DNA of 64,000 nt from the NCBI RefSeq assembly GCF_030269925.1, contig NC_085107.1, positions 9,672,001 through 9,736,000 on the forward strand, given 5' to 3'. Position numbers and translations under genes: made by a program. The stretch is from Bombyx mori. Lineage: Eukaryota; Arthropoda; Insecta; Lepidoptera; Bombycidae. The notes under the pieces are model-generated. The model did no database searches and was not told the origin of the DNA. It saw nothing but the letters and a program-made list of their open reading frames with translations. Below, in pieces: positions 51,001 through 58,500 of this stretch (within the stretch, counting starts at the first letter, position 1; each line of letters begins with the position of its first letter).

Positions 51001-53007
51001 TGAAGACAAATGTGGATACCTATTCAAATTGTTTACAATACAGCTTAGCCGGTCGTTCTAACAGATGAATTCTCCAAAATATTAGTTAAATGTGGTCGTT
51101 TTATGAGGTACGTCGTTATTAGCAATGTCGTATAAAGCAATGTTTTTAATAAGGCGGTCATATAACATTCAGCCGGGACCTTTGTTCTAGGTTATTATAA
51201 CCGGCATGTTGTTCTAAATGATGTCGCAATAAACGGTTTTGACTGTAATTATGTTAGCAATAAAAATACATCACAAGTCTTGCTGTTAACTAACCTGGTT
51301 TGGTTCACTTTTAACAACAGTAGATGTTACAGCTGGTGTTGGAACATTGGCAGATGGAGGTGGTAAGTTTAGGTTAGGTCTCTGATTAATAGTAACTTTT
51401 TTGTCCATCCGATTTAACTTTGTCCGTAGCTGAAAATAATCATAAACACAAAAACAATTTGTTAATAATCTCCTATACTTTTCAGAACATGTAACATGCA
51501 TAAAATTATGTAATAACGCAATTTGCTGAGAAAAACTATAGAATATATATATTGTAGAGGCAGGTGAAACAAAACATCGCTTACATATAAAAAGAAAGGT
51601 AAGCAAATTCCTAAGTCTACAAATACACTTCGCAATGCTTAGCATTTGCAATTGACAAACATAACAACACATGCAAACTTTTTTCTCCTACAATACCTCT
51701 CCTAATAAAATCTATTTAACATTCCTTTATTTGTAATCTCATTCAATTAAGAAAAACATATATATGTGAAATTAAATGGAAAATGGATTCAAATCTATGC
51801 CTAAAAATACTTATTAATCAACAATTGCTATACTAATACAATTTTGTAATTTCTATTTATTTATATAATCAATAAATATAATTTTTTGTGGTTTATGGTA
51901 AAACTGCCTCAATTTAACATTATGAGGGCTAATTTCAATTAACATTCGCTATGCCAAATCACTTTGCTTTCTACTTTATCCATTTAAGTTTAAGTGAATA
52001 TATTTCATTCAAAAGCTTCATCTTTAAGATATTTCATTTCTTAGTTTATATGTACAACATGAATATTGTTCCAGAGTAGTGAGTCTGGCATTCAAAAGAC
52101 AATTATTAATTCTTAACATAATTTCATAAATTGTTCAATATAAGTATTTCTTGTTTGTGGTCTGAATGCACCATTAGTTTCTGATTATAAGTTATCTTTA
52201 TATTTAATTTTACATAATGCTGTTAACCTAATTAAACAACTCAGCAAAATTGGCATATTTAATGTGAACAAAATTGCTTCCATAATTATCTTTTTAAAGC
52301 ATTATGAATGAATTTAAATTTCATTTATGATTTTATATTAATTTCAATCATTGTTTACTTCGTAATAAAAAACATAGGTAATTATTATAATTTGGGATAA
52401 TTTCTTATAGTTTATTTTAAAAATTATCATTCTTAAACTTGTAGCAAATCATCTTCGTCTTTAAGTTATAGTTGAAACAGAATAATTGACCATGTCTTCC
52501 ATAGGTGCATTGTACATTTAAATATCGTTTCCCAAAAACATAGCGATTAAAAAGATATGGTGAGCCAAGCCTATTACTAAAACTAAATACCTCAAATTTT
52601 TTTTAACTTACTGTATCATTCTCTTGTCTTAGTGCTTGAAATTGTTTATCCCTTTTTGTAATTAAATCGTTTTGCTGTTGTATTAAATCCAAGTGAAAGA
52701 GAAGGAGGTCTTTTAATTTCTTGTTTTGATTTACAGCTTCTGTGAGTCTATCTGAGAGTTGGGTTACCTCTGTATTAGAACCGACTACAAGGTCCTTTTC
52801 CTCGGAGACAACACAGTGAGTGGATATTTCCACTTCCTTATCAAGTGTTAGCGTTTGTCTTCTATCTGCGCTCTCAGAGTGACAAGCGTAAATATGATCG
52901 AAAGGAAAACTCAGCAACGACTCTTTTGTATCTAGTTGGTTTAAAGTCGACAAATCCGCCGAATAATTCACCAAATTTGTTTCATTTACACTACTGCGAC
53001 TGTTCAT
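36004..53007 (-). CDS. msl-1: Male-specific lethal 1 homologue (MSL1), complete 11-exon gene
   Basis: MSL1 is the nuclear scaffold of the MSL complex, which acetylates histone H4 lysine 16. In known members the N-terminal coiled coil binds MSL2, the C-terminal PEHE domain binds the acetyltransferase MOF, and the extreme C-terminus binds MSL3. The coding exons read on the minus strand are 53007-52612, 51429-51295, 50278-50146, 50021-49853, 49773-49658, 49586-48868, 48777-48570, 47868-47705, 47622-47498, 37145-36939 and 36076-36004. They total 2,445 nt, or 814 aa plus stop. Every intron starts GT and ends AG, and all phases match. Residues about 80-145 form a heptad-rich helix (LLLFHLDLIQQQNDL, then LRQENDT, then LRTKLNRMDKK). 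Residues from about 681 carry the PEHE signature (WREKPYTSCYTLEGTENLDD, RRIREQRHVERL, LPVMAFGEILP), followed by FKLPW. Family assignment comes from recognising these blocks. The exon model is inferred from splice sites, not from transcripts. Intron 9 is 10.35 kb and full of transposons. Confidence 0.9.
36164..36889. mobile_element. 726-bp foldback (long inverted repeat) element in msl-1 intron 10
   Basis: The element starts CTAGTGGTCCCGCAGTAG and ends with its complement, flanked on both sides by TA (36162-36163 and 36890-36891). This suggests a Tc1/mariner-type TA duplication. The arms pair for roughly 275-290 bp (about 36164-36450 with 36615-36889) with scattered mismatches. Examples are GATTTCGCCAAGACTACACT against its partner near 36781-36800, and AATTTGACCACAGAC against GTCTGTGGTCAAATT. 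The middle is an AT-rich loop. It has no transposase, so it is a MITE-like foldback. It fills most of the 862-bp last intron, so the pre-mRNA could form a long hairpin between exons 10 and 11. Confidence 0.8.
36939..37145 (-). CDS. msl-1: msl-1 exon 10: second part of PEHE domain
   Basis: The exon follows TGTTCTAG and begins with the last base of an Arg codon, then WHMRRIREQRHVERLRQRQ. It ends TDMLPVMAFGEILPDLPE at a strong GTGAGT donor. The RRIREQR helix and the LPVMAFG block are diagnostic of MSL1. It is separated from exon 9 by 10.35 kb. Confidence 0.9.
37146..39992. other. Part of msl-1 intron 9 without named repeat
   Basis: AT-rich intronic sequence. A short GC-richer patch at about 37425-37555 may be old repeat. 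No alternative exon is supported. Confidence 0.5.
39993..40208 (-). mobile_element. Short Helitron-like element, complete ends
   Basis: On the minus strand it starts TCTATACTAATATTATAAAG right after an A (40209) and ends GAGGGCGGGTCGCTAG right before a T (39992). TC...CTAG between A and T fits a Helitron, and both ends are present in 216 bp. It contains no gene. It lies in msl-1 intron 9. Confidence 0.6.
41321..41415 (+). repeat. SINE-like short repeat, second copy
   Basis: AGGCAGCGGCTTGGCTCTGC and GGGCGACGGTAACCACTCAC match the copy at 42607-42720. The tail is lost after GGCCTACAGTTAC, so this copy is 3'-truncated or older. Confidence 0.7.
42202..43323 (+). pseudogene. Second mariner transposase, split by a SINE-like insertion
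   Basis: From ATG 42202 the translation MDTLKIQVIF hits a stop, then continues with RTVRFWFKRFRDGNFDLKNE, VVADPSQTTQEFAAWF and EYNEAYGEY. A short repeat interrupts at about 42607-42720. Afterwards the catalytic blocks resume: VTCDETWILYDN, then after a frameshift near 43015 LHDNARPHTA and YSPDLAPTDYHFF, again D,D34D. Several stops are present. It differs clearly from the mariner at 11416, so they are separate families or subfamilies. It lies in msl-1 intron 9, in antisense orientation to the gene. Confidence 0.88.
42607..42720 (+). repeat. SINE-like short repeat inserted in the mariner
   Basis: GGTAGGCAGCGGCTTGGCTC, CTGCCCCTGGCATTGCTGAA and GGGCGACGGTAACCACTCAC, ending CTGCCTACAAAGACAATAAAAAAA. 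The same sequence occurs at 41321-41415. The terminal A-rich tail indicates insertion by retrotransposition. I see no clear target duplication. Confidence 0.75.
43408..44070. mobile_element. Candidate PIF/Harbinger-like element, 663 bp
   Basis: The left end CAGCCTGACCACGGGACATT and the right end (inverted CGGTCTGGCCACGGGGATCG) share CTG-CCACGGG. They are flanked by TTA on both sides (43405-43407 and 44071-44073), the 3-bp target of Harbinger elements. Both ends are unusually GC-rich with CGGCGA/TCGCCG repeats. A plus-strand frame from 43694 begins NTEIFIADILLRRTIW, resembling the start of a MADF domain, which accompanies Harbinger elements. This part is tentative. Confidence 0.5.
44220..44760 (+). 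pseudogene. Decayed DDE-superfamily transposase (IS630/Tc1-like), truncated
   Basis: Plus-strand frames encode ISRLTIRKILNEEEEYRNN, FYIDLDDFDYAVIRRIVYNF, HLIYKQVPTIKALKSKLIE, then after a frame change KYLDLIRKYRSEGRDIVYND with ETYVHTSRT and a stop. The IVYxDETYVHTS block matches the first catalytic Asp of a DDE transposase family common in insect genomes. The domain order is a helix-turn-helix, an IVY-DFH-like segment, then the start of DDE. The second and third catalytic residues are absent. Confidence 0.6.
44931..45060 (+). repeat. Abundant short interspersed repeat, 3' half
   Basis: AACTATACTGAGACCTTAGA, ACTTATATCTCAAGGTGGGT to CAACCATATAAGCAATAAAAAAT. It is 5'-truncated and lies in msl-1 intron 9. 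Confidence 0.7.
46140..47070 (+). pseudogene. jockey-clade LINE, 3' end of ORF2 plus 3' UTR
   Basis: Broken frames give KICIRPVMTYENVIFAHAAR, then RNVDLHDDLGLESIQKYMKS, VSERYFDKAMRHDNRLIFAA and PNPDHAGSSYRR with LTDPSDPINLELD. These are the C-terminal segments of jockey-type reverse transcriptase proteins. The 3' UTR runs through CGCCGAATCTTCTCAGC and TTGCTCGCCCACATG to about 47070. Stops and shifts are numerous. It lies in msl-1 intron 9, antisense to msl-1. Confidence 0.75.
47498..47622 (-). CDS. msl-1: msl-1 exon 9: first part of PEHE domain
   Basis: This exon encodes VPRWREKPYTSCYTLEGTEN, then LDDKVFEKRHQKLEAEERRQL. The W-R-x-x-P-x-x-S-C-Y-x-L-E-G-T-E-N-L-D-D run is the clearest family signature in the window and belongs to the MOF-binding face of the PEHE domain. 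The acceptor is TTTAACAG and the donor GTGATT. Confidence 0.9.
47705..47868 (-). CDS. msl-1: msl-1 exon 8: region just before the PEHE domain
   Basis: This exon encodes TPRGKKSPVPGKTTKKSYHS, then LMGDPDISWYLGLDPDVKP, ending KKAATVE at a GTAATA donor. The acceptor is TTTTTTGTAG. The phase joins exon 9 as ATVE-VPRWREKPY. Confidence 0.85.
48570..48777 (-). CDS. msl-1: msl-1 exon 7: basic, proline-rich linker
   Basis: This exon encodes EEPLAPITPVLPVVNAAPDV and then a strongly basic run (NKRGGESKRGRKR ... PKPKPVRGK). The acceptor is TTTCAG and the donor GTAAAT. The KRGRKR cluster is a plausible nuclear localisation signal. Confidence 0.85.
48868..49586 (-). CDS. msl-1: msl-1 exon 6: large central exon
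   Basis: At 719 nt this is the largest exon. It starts KPAERPKKYERTNYSVHKKS and ends VMTPTIPF at a GTAAGA donor. It is low in complexity and rich in Thr, Asp and Lys, with no domain I recognise; it is probably disordered. The frame stays open 21 nt past the donor to a stop, so failure to splice here would truncate the protein before the PEHE domain. Confidence 0.85.
49658..49773 (-). CDS. msl-1: msl-1 exon 5: arginine/serine-rich basic patch
   Basis: This exon encodes GNPIIQKLPRSRRRTGSGIG and then SLSRMPKSSATKTEKPET. The acceptor is TTTTGCAG and the donor GTAAGT. The RSRRRTGSG cluster is the kind of basic segment that could bind nucleic acid or act as a nuclear localisation signal; this is inferred from composition only. 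Confidence 0.8.
49853..50021 (-). CDS. msl-1: msl-1 exon 4: linker
   Basis: This exon encodes DVTSYLPSDLTVPPMSILD and then a lysine/glutamate-rich stretch ending YTVTSN. The acceptor is ATTTCAG and the donor GTAACT. The entry and exit phases join exons 3 and 5 without a stop. Confidence 0.8.
50146..50278 (-). CDS. msl-1: msl-1 exon 3: linker
   Basis: This exon encodes VMFNSLTELLLPDNRTN onward to KVTET. It begins in phase 0 after ...TTTCAG and ends one base into a codon at a GTAAAT donor. There is no recognised domain; it lies between the coiled coil and the basic middle region. Confidence 0.8.
50451..51245 (-). mobile_element. pogo/Tigger-type deletion derivative in msl-1 intron 2
   Basis: The left end CAGTCAAAATCTGTTATAAC and the right end, read inverted as CAGTCAAAACCGTTTATTGC, form imperfect terminal repeats next to TA dinucleotides (50449-50450 and 51246-51247). 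Both the TIR and the TA target are typical of pogo/Tigger elements. On the minus strand from 50785 there is an N-terminal piece of a CENP-B-like transposase (IEEKSCIISMLESGISNKDL, then AKEYGV). The DDE catalytic part is missing, so the 795-bp element is non-autonomous. Confidence 0.75.
50594..50785 (-). pseudogene. Tigger/pogo transposase N-terminal remnant (helix-turn-helix)
   Basis: This is a 63-codon open frame with the psq/CENP-B-type DNA-binding pattern: LEEK-like start, SMLESG turn, KDLAKEYGV recognition helix, then a serine/asparagine loop and IWKEREK. Full transposases of this family run to about 400-600 aa, so only the first DNA-binding domain remains. Confidence 0.65.
51295..51429 (-). 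CDS. msl-1: msl-1 exon 2: end of coiled coil
   Basis: The acceptor TTTTCAG lies just upstream and the donor GTTAGT follows CAG. The exon is 45 codons, phase 0 at both ends. It starts LRTKLNRMDKKV, which finishes the coiled coil, then turns into a proline-rich linker ending SEPNQ. Intron 1 (51430-52611) is AT-rich and I see no repeat in it. Confidence 0.85.
52612..53007 (-). CDS. msl-1: msl-1 exon 1: start codon and coiled coil
   Basis: This exon encodes residues 1-132. The start is the ATG at 53007-53005, preceded by AAAA (an A at -3). The open frame runs further upstream only through a TTG codon, so this is the first ATG. Residues 80-132 are an amphipathic, leucine-rich helix of the type that dimerises MSL1 and docks MSL2. 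The donor GTAAGT follows ACA at 52612, phase 0. Confidence 0.9.
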
Positions 53008-53059
53008 TTTTATAGGAAGGCAATCGTAAGTCACTACGACTAGCCTACCGGCTGTCAAA

Positions 53060-53100
53060 CACTAACTGACCGACACTACACTTTTGTTCGTCTCATTACA
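53060..53100 (-). promoter_or_regulatory. Candidate msl-1 transcription start region
   Basis: A TCAGTT, matching the arthropod initiator TCAGT, lies at 53069-53064 on the minus strand, about 57-62 nt upstream of the start codon. I see no TATA box. No transcript evidence is available. Confidence 0.35.
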
Positions 53101-54469
53101 TCTGTTGCAATCCGTAAATCAGCACTAAATGAAATATATAAATGTAATTACAATAGTCAACGGCATTACATTGTCAATAAAACGACGATTCTACGTGTTC
53201 CAATACTTCTATTCTGACATTTTCACGCACATGCAAAATGATAAAAGACGCATGATATTTAGGCAATAATTGGTTCGTCCCCAAAAATTGCAATCATTAT
53301 ACTCTCCGTGTGCAAACATTTGTAATCCAAATGATCTAGCTTTGAAATAATTTCTAATGAAATGAACATAACACTCAAGTTTCCGAGTAAATTAAACGAA
53401 CATCAAGGTAAATCGTCAAATAGCAATAGCCAACCAACAAATAGCGTTGAGGCGTCTAACCATAGACAACTTTTTTTTTCATCGCACAGTTGTCTAACTA
53501 CATATTCCTACAAAAGAGGCCATTCTTAGTCGAATTAGTAAAATTTTCAGTTATTATTATTTAATTCTCCACATATGATAGATGTGTAACATATTTTTGA
53601 TTCACTTCCGAAAATAAAAATGCTTAATATAATATAATTAGCATTCAGAAGGCCAAAATTTAAAGAGCTCTGGCATATATCTATTCATTGAATATAAAAG
53701 CAACATTCACACAGTACTTACCTGCTCCAACCAAAATTGAGTATTAATTAATAAAGTACTCTTTTAAAGAATTAGCTCGATTTTATTCAGTACCGAATTT
53801 TCAAAACGAGACCCACACTAAAATAATACTGAAAGTTTTTATCAGACTTTCATAATGTTAAGATTTAACTGCTAAAAAAAATCCGGGTTGAATAATGTCA
53901 TGATCAGAATTTTAATATCGTAGATTTACAAAATGTACTGTTACTCTAATATATTATCTTATCATAGTCTGAAAATAAAATAAAAATATATCTATAAAAT
54001 ACTTTGAGGTAGGTTCACGAGGGAGTTAAAACAAATAGATAATATAAATATCTGAACAGCTGATGCAAGCAACTTCAAGCAATTACAAGTCAGGAATCGC
54101 GGGTAATTCAAAACTCGAATCCGCGACCAATTTAAATTATCATTCTTGTAAACTAAATTAAGGTTCAAATATAAATAATCAATATCGGCTAAGATAAAAT
54201 TGATACTAAGTATGTCTAAAAAATTACTAATTGGCTGTGGTCACATTAAATTCATATTATTTAGGTATTTAATTGTATTGTTCGATCTTACTTAGTATCA
54301 CGTATTTTTGTATTTATCAACATTAATGTATTTTCTTTCACTCGTTGCACTACTATCAATTGGTGAATTTAATACCTGGGTAATCTCTATCACTCATTAA
54401 AGATGTTGCAGAGAGATTCACAGGCAGGTGTGGTAATTTGATGGTCTTACCAGTGTCCTTAATGCCAGT
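53101..54469. other. Intergenic between divergent genes
   Basis: Sequence upstream of msl-1 and upstream of the plus-strand gene. I see no coding exon, CpG-rich block or clear TATA box. The missing first exon of the plus-strand gene could lie here or in 54801-55468. Confidence 0.4.
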
Positions 54470-54800
54470 TTTTTAGCTTCTCGATCGCGCAAAAGTTAAA
54501 TCAAATTTAGATTATATAATCAGAATCTCGGAAACGGCTCCAACGATTTTCATAAAATTTTGTATACAAGGGATTTCGGGGGCGATCAATCGATCTAGCT
54601 ACGATTTATTTTCAGAAAATGTTGTATTATTCGTGTTTTCAATAATCAACTTTATCGATAATCAACTTTATGACTCTTCCCGACATCTATTGGCGAATAA
54701 TAATACTATTTTTCTTAACTGAGAGCAACTAACTGATTTAAAGACAAAACAAGATGGCGTTATCAAAAAAAAAACCGAGCAAAGCTCGGTCATCATCTAG
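54470..54800 (+). mobile_element. Helitron-like 3' end with terminal hairpin
   Basis: The sequence ends ACCGAGC-AAA-GCTCGGT (7-bp stem at 54774-54790), then CATCAT and CTAG, followed by T. A GC hairpin about ten bases before a CTRR end inserted next to T is the Helitron 3' signature. The start is not resolved; the phrase GGAAACGGCTCCAACGATTT near 54530 is typical of these elements. It lies between msl-1 and the plus-strand gene. Confidence 0.6.
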
Positions 54801-55468
54801 TTTTAATTAATTACACATACAATATATTATTTATTGTAGACACTAATTTAAAATATATAAATGGGGATACATATACGATAAATATGTACTCGAAATAATG
54901 TTATTGTGGTTCTAATACAAAAATAAATGTTATTTATTTAAAAAATAGATACAGAAAATATATATTTAATTACGGTTTACATATTTATTTTTAGCTGCTC
55001 ATTTTTATAAGATTATTAATATCAATCAAGAACGAATCTGTCTTCAAATAGGTATTCCTTGAACAAGTAGATTGCAAATCAATGATTTGTTATAGTATTT
55101 TTTTGTCGAATGATGCCAAGACACAGCGTCTGTTCAAAATTGGAACTGTGCCAAACGTTTCTATACATAACTTTAGCTTCCATGTATACCTATTGCTCGT
55201 AGCTACCATGAAAATAAACATCTATGAATAAATTCACACGGTTTATACGCATTCGAGTTAACGTTTCAGATTCAGCACCTTTCATTCTCCTTTTCGAATC
55301 CTATTACTAGGTTGTACCCATTCTAATATTTTAAGAGATATATGATAAAGCAAACTGGCGCATCAATTTTGGATATCCTACCATCCGCCAACAGGTAGAT
55401 TCTAATTAATAACTATTTCGTATTTATGTATTTACATCTATTAAGCTGTTAAATTTTGTTTTTATAAG

Positions 55469-55563
55469 GCGCAAAACACACCTCAAGTGGCGATGAAACG
55501 CCGCCTATTCCAGAAGAAGAATTGGAACAGCAGAAAATTGAACATGAACGGCAAGTTCAAAAG
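55469..55563 (+). CDS. Unknown gene, exon a
   Basis: The acceptor is TTTATAAG and the donor GTTCGT. It enters with one base owed from upstream and leaves in phase 0, encoding KHTSSGDETPPIPEEELEQQ and KIEHERQVQK. Another frame is also open, but only this one continues into the next exon with the same Glu/Gln/Lys-rich character. Confidence 0.6.
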
Positions 55564-58500
55564 GTTCGTCGACGTTGTATTTTTTTTAAGTGCTGCATAT
55601 TTTAGGACAAAGGCTAATTTGTTTAAAATACGCTAGGACAATCCCCAGCTAACAATATTAAAAATAATAGAAATCTATCAATAAATCATTACCTGTAGAG
55701 TTTCACAGTCGATGAGGTCATTGAATTTCATCAGTAAGGAAAAATAATAAATGTTTCTGTAATAAAACTTTCATGCTTGTCTCCAACGTTCATAGCTAAA
55801 CAAATACACGGTTATAAATATTCATTGCCCACCTACTATTTCTTAAAAGGAAGACTTAAGTAATTCAATTTTGTTACTGAGCCAAGTGTTTAATTTTTCA
55901 ATTTTTATTTTTATTTTTTTTGACTGTAATTAAGCCTTTTTATTTAAGACTAAGAAACGAGATCAAGTCTCAACGAAAAAAAAAAGTAATTTTATTATAA
56001 TATAATTCTTCGATATCCTAACCTTTCTTACCTTTCGTTGTAAATATTCACACAAAATGAAAAGACAAGCACAATTAGGCACAGAATGAGGTTTAGGGAC
56101 ATACAAACACATATGGACGAAAATAAAATAAATCACATTTATATAGCATCTATTTACATTTTATATACAAATCTGCAAGCCTTAAATTACTATTGAAAGT
56201 CAAGTGAAATCCTATAAAACAGAATTATTAGTTGCAAAATGAATTATAGTTTTAATTTCGTTAAGATCACGTAAAATAAATTTTCTGGTATCCTGGCATT
56301 CCTTGTTCAAAAATCATTAAATAGGTAGGTATTACAAATATGTTTTTACATTTAATTTGTATTTTTTTTCAGGAAAAGGAATGCCAAGCTAGAGAAGCAG
56401 AAGAGGTCCGTAAACTCGACATGGAACTTCTGCACCAACGGGCCATTGAAGCGGAAGAGGAACAGAAAAGAGAGGTAGGGTCAAGCAACACAGATGGAAA
56501 TGAAAATGGAAACACATATGGATAGATATTGTATTGGTTCAAACCCTCGTCGATCTCCTTAATTCGGCCATGACAGAGAGCTGAAAAAAGGCAATAAATC
56601 TAATGTCAATAATATAGTCCAGTGCACATATGGTGGATCATTACTTAATTACTTTAAGTTATATCTGCGTAATATATTTTTGCGTTTAATAACGCTTTCG
56701 AAAAACCGTCTAATATTCGGATTCCCGAATGGCTATGGCCAATGTATTTTATGATATGGTCTTTCAAACCAGAACCAGACAGATGTTGCCGTTGGTAGCG
56801 GAACGAATCTCCTTTTGGTTTCCTTGGCCTTTGAAGGCAATTGAAGAAAAAAACACAAAACTGATGAGAGATATAAGCTAGTTGTTAGCAGCTTGTTGGT
56901 AATCTCTCGACATTGTTAATGGCACTTGCTCCTTTGATCACACAATAAAAAACATTTGATAGGCACACTAATTGGTGGCAAAATCATCTTGAAAGACTAT
57001 TAAATATCTTTTCCTCCATGTTATCCTCCATATTTAATGTCACGTTAATGGATTTTTGGTTTTTGTTTTTTTATTATGTAAAATATATTTTTAAATTATA
57101 ATAAAACTAATACCTACTTGGTTAAATACCAGTTTAGAATGAAGATATCACTCGATCCCTCTCTTAATAAATTTATTGTTCACGTTTCTTGCCTGTGTAC
57201 ATACTCGATCGCTTTGGTTTTCATTATGATCTGAGCGCATGCGACAATTTATGACGCGCGACCGTAAAAATCCATATGCATTGACGTGATGTTGCAGTTG
57301 CAACCGCCTGCAGCCACACCCAATGAATTTATTTTTTACCACAGATAGCTGAAGCTGTCGAAGACCTCCGAGGTATGAACACCTCTTGGTCCCATCACAG
57401 ATTGTGTGACCTCCAGCGGCAAGCAGCAAGACTCCGTCACAGCCGACCCTCTATTCCTGATACCACTAATAATTACAGGGTAGAAGACATCGTTTGTGAA
57501 ATCTGCGTTTTTTCCGCTATAAATTTTATACCTTCAACATAATATTAACACAATGAGAAACTGCGATTATACTAAGTTCTAAACTAAACGAGTAACGGAT
57601 GAATTAAATTATAATATTTGTTTGCCGCCGATCACTATCCCTTGAAGCAGGGCGATTTACTTACTGCGGTACATCGCCGTCACCTTGATATTATACTTCT
57701 AACAATTGCGTAGGTAGCTCTGATAATAAATCAATATCTTCAGTTCACGACACCAAACATTTATAGCCTCCATTATACTTATCATGATGGGAGATGATTG
57801 ATTGGCAGTGTGTTTCATCTTAGAAGTAATTATGATCTCTCTAAAACATGCAAAAGACTGGAAGCCACAATTAACCACAATGTTTTTAATAAATTATATT
57901 TTGACGGCTTTCAGTGTGTTTTGAAGAAAGCATGTAGCGCACAATTTGCGAAACCACAGTCCAGTCAAAGCATTAGCGAAGGAGATGGTATATTCATCAA
58001 TCTCTCTCGCCTAGGGCCCTGCCGAGGTATAGATTGCGACACTAATGTTTTCCAAATCTTTTTTTATTCCTAAAAAGTTATAACAATATTTTTTTTCAGA
58101 TCAATCAATAGATAGTGATTGTTGTGAGAATCCAGGTTGTACTGCTAGCACAGAAACACGCACGTGGAGAGCTTCTACTAGTGACGTAAATCCTCGCAGA
58201 AGAATAGATTTCGTGAGAGCTCCTTCATGTCCAGGGTAAGCTAACCGCCCTAAGAATACACTACTAGAATCGCTACGGAGTATTTTTCACAAACATTTCG
58301 CCTTCTGTTTAGACCATATTGATTTTCAATCGTTACTTATTTACGATTTATAAGCATCAGGAATTGTTGCTTCAACTTTTCTTGGTTCAACTTTCAACAA
58401 TGGTATCTAAGGTAAGGTTGGGTGACTATTGTTACTGTTTCTTTTATACAGATAATAGGCAGACAAAAAAAATAACAGCATATACAAAAATGGGCTTCAA

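Noticed and set aside
53008..53058. Upstream extension of msl-1 exon 1
   Set aside because: The frame is open to 53058 but begins with TTG, not ATG; the first ATG is at 53007 in a good context.
57479..57480. GTAGAA donor after 57479 in the plus-strand gene
   Set aside because: It leaves phase 0, which makes the next exon at 58100 hit a stop after three codons; the donor after 57495 keeps the frame.
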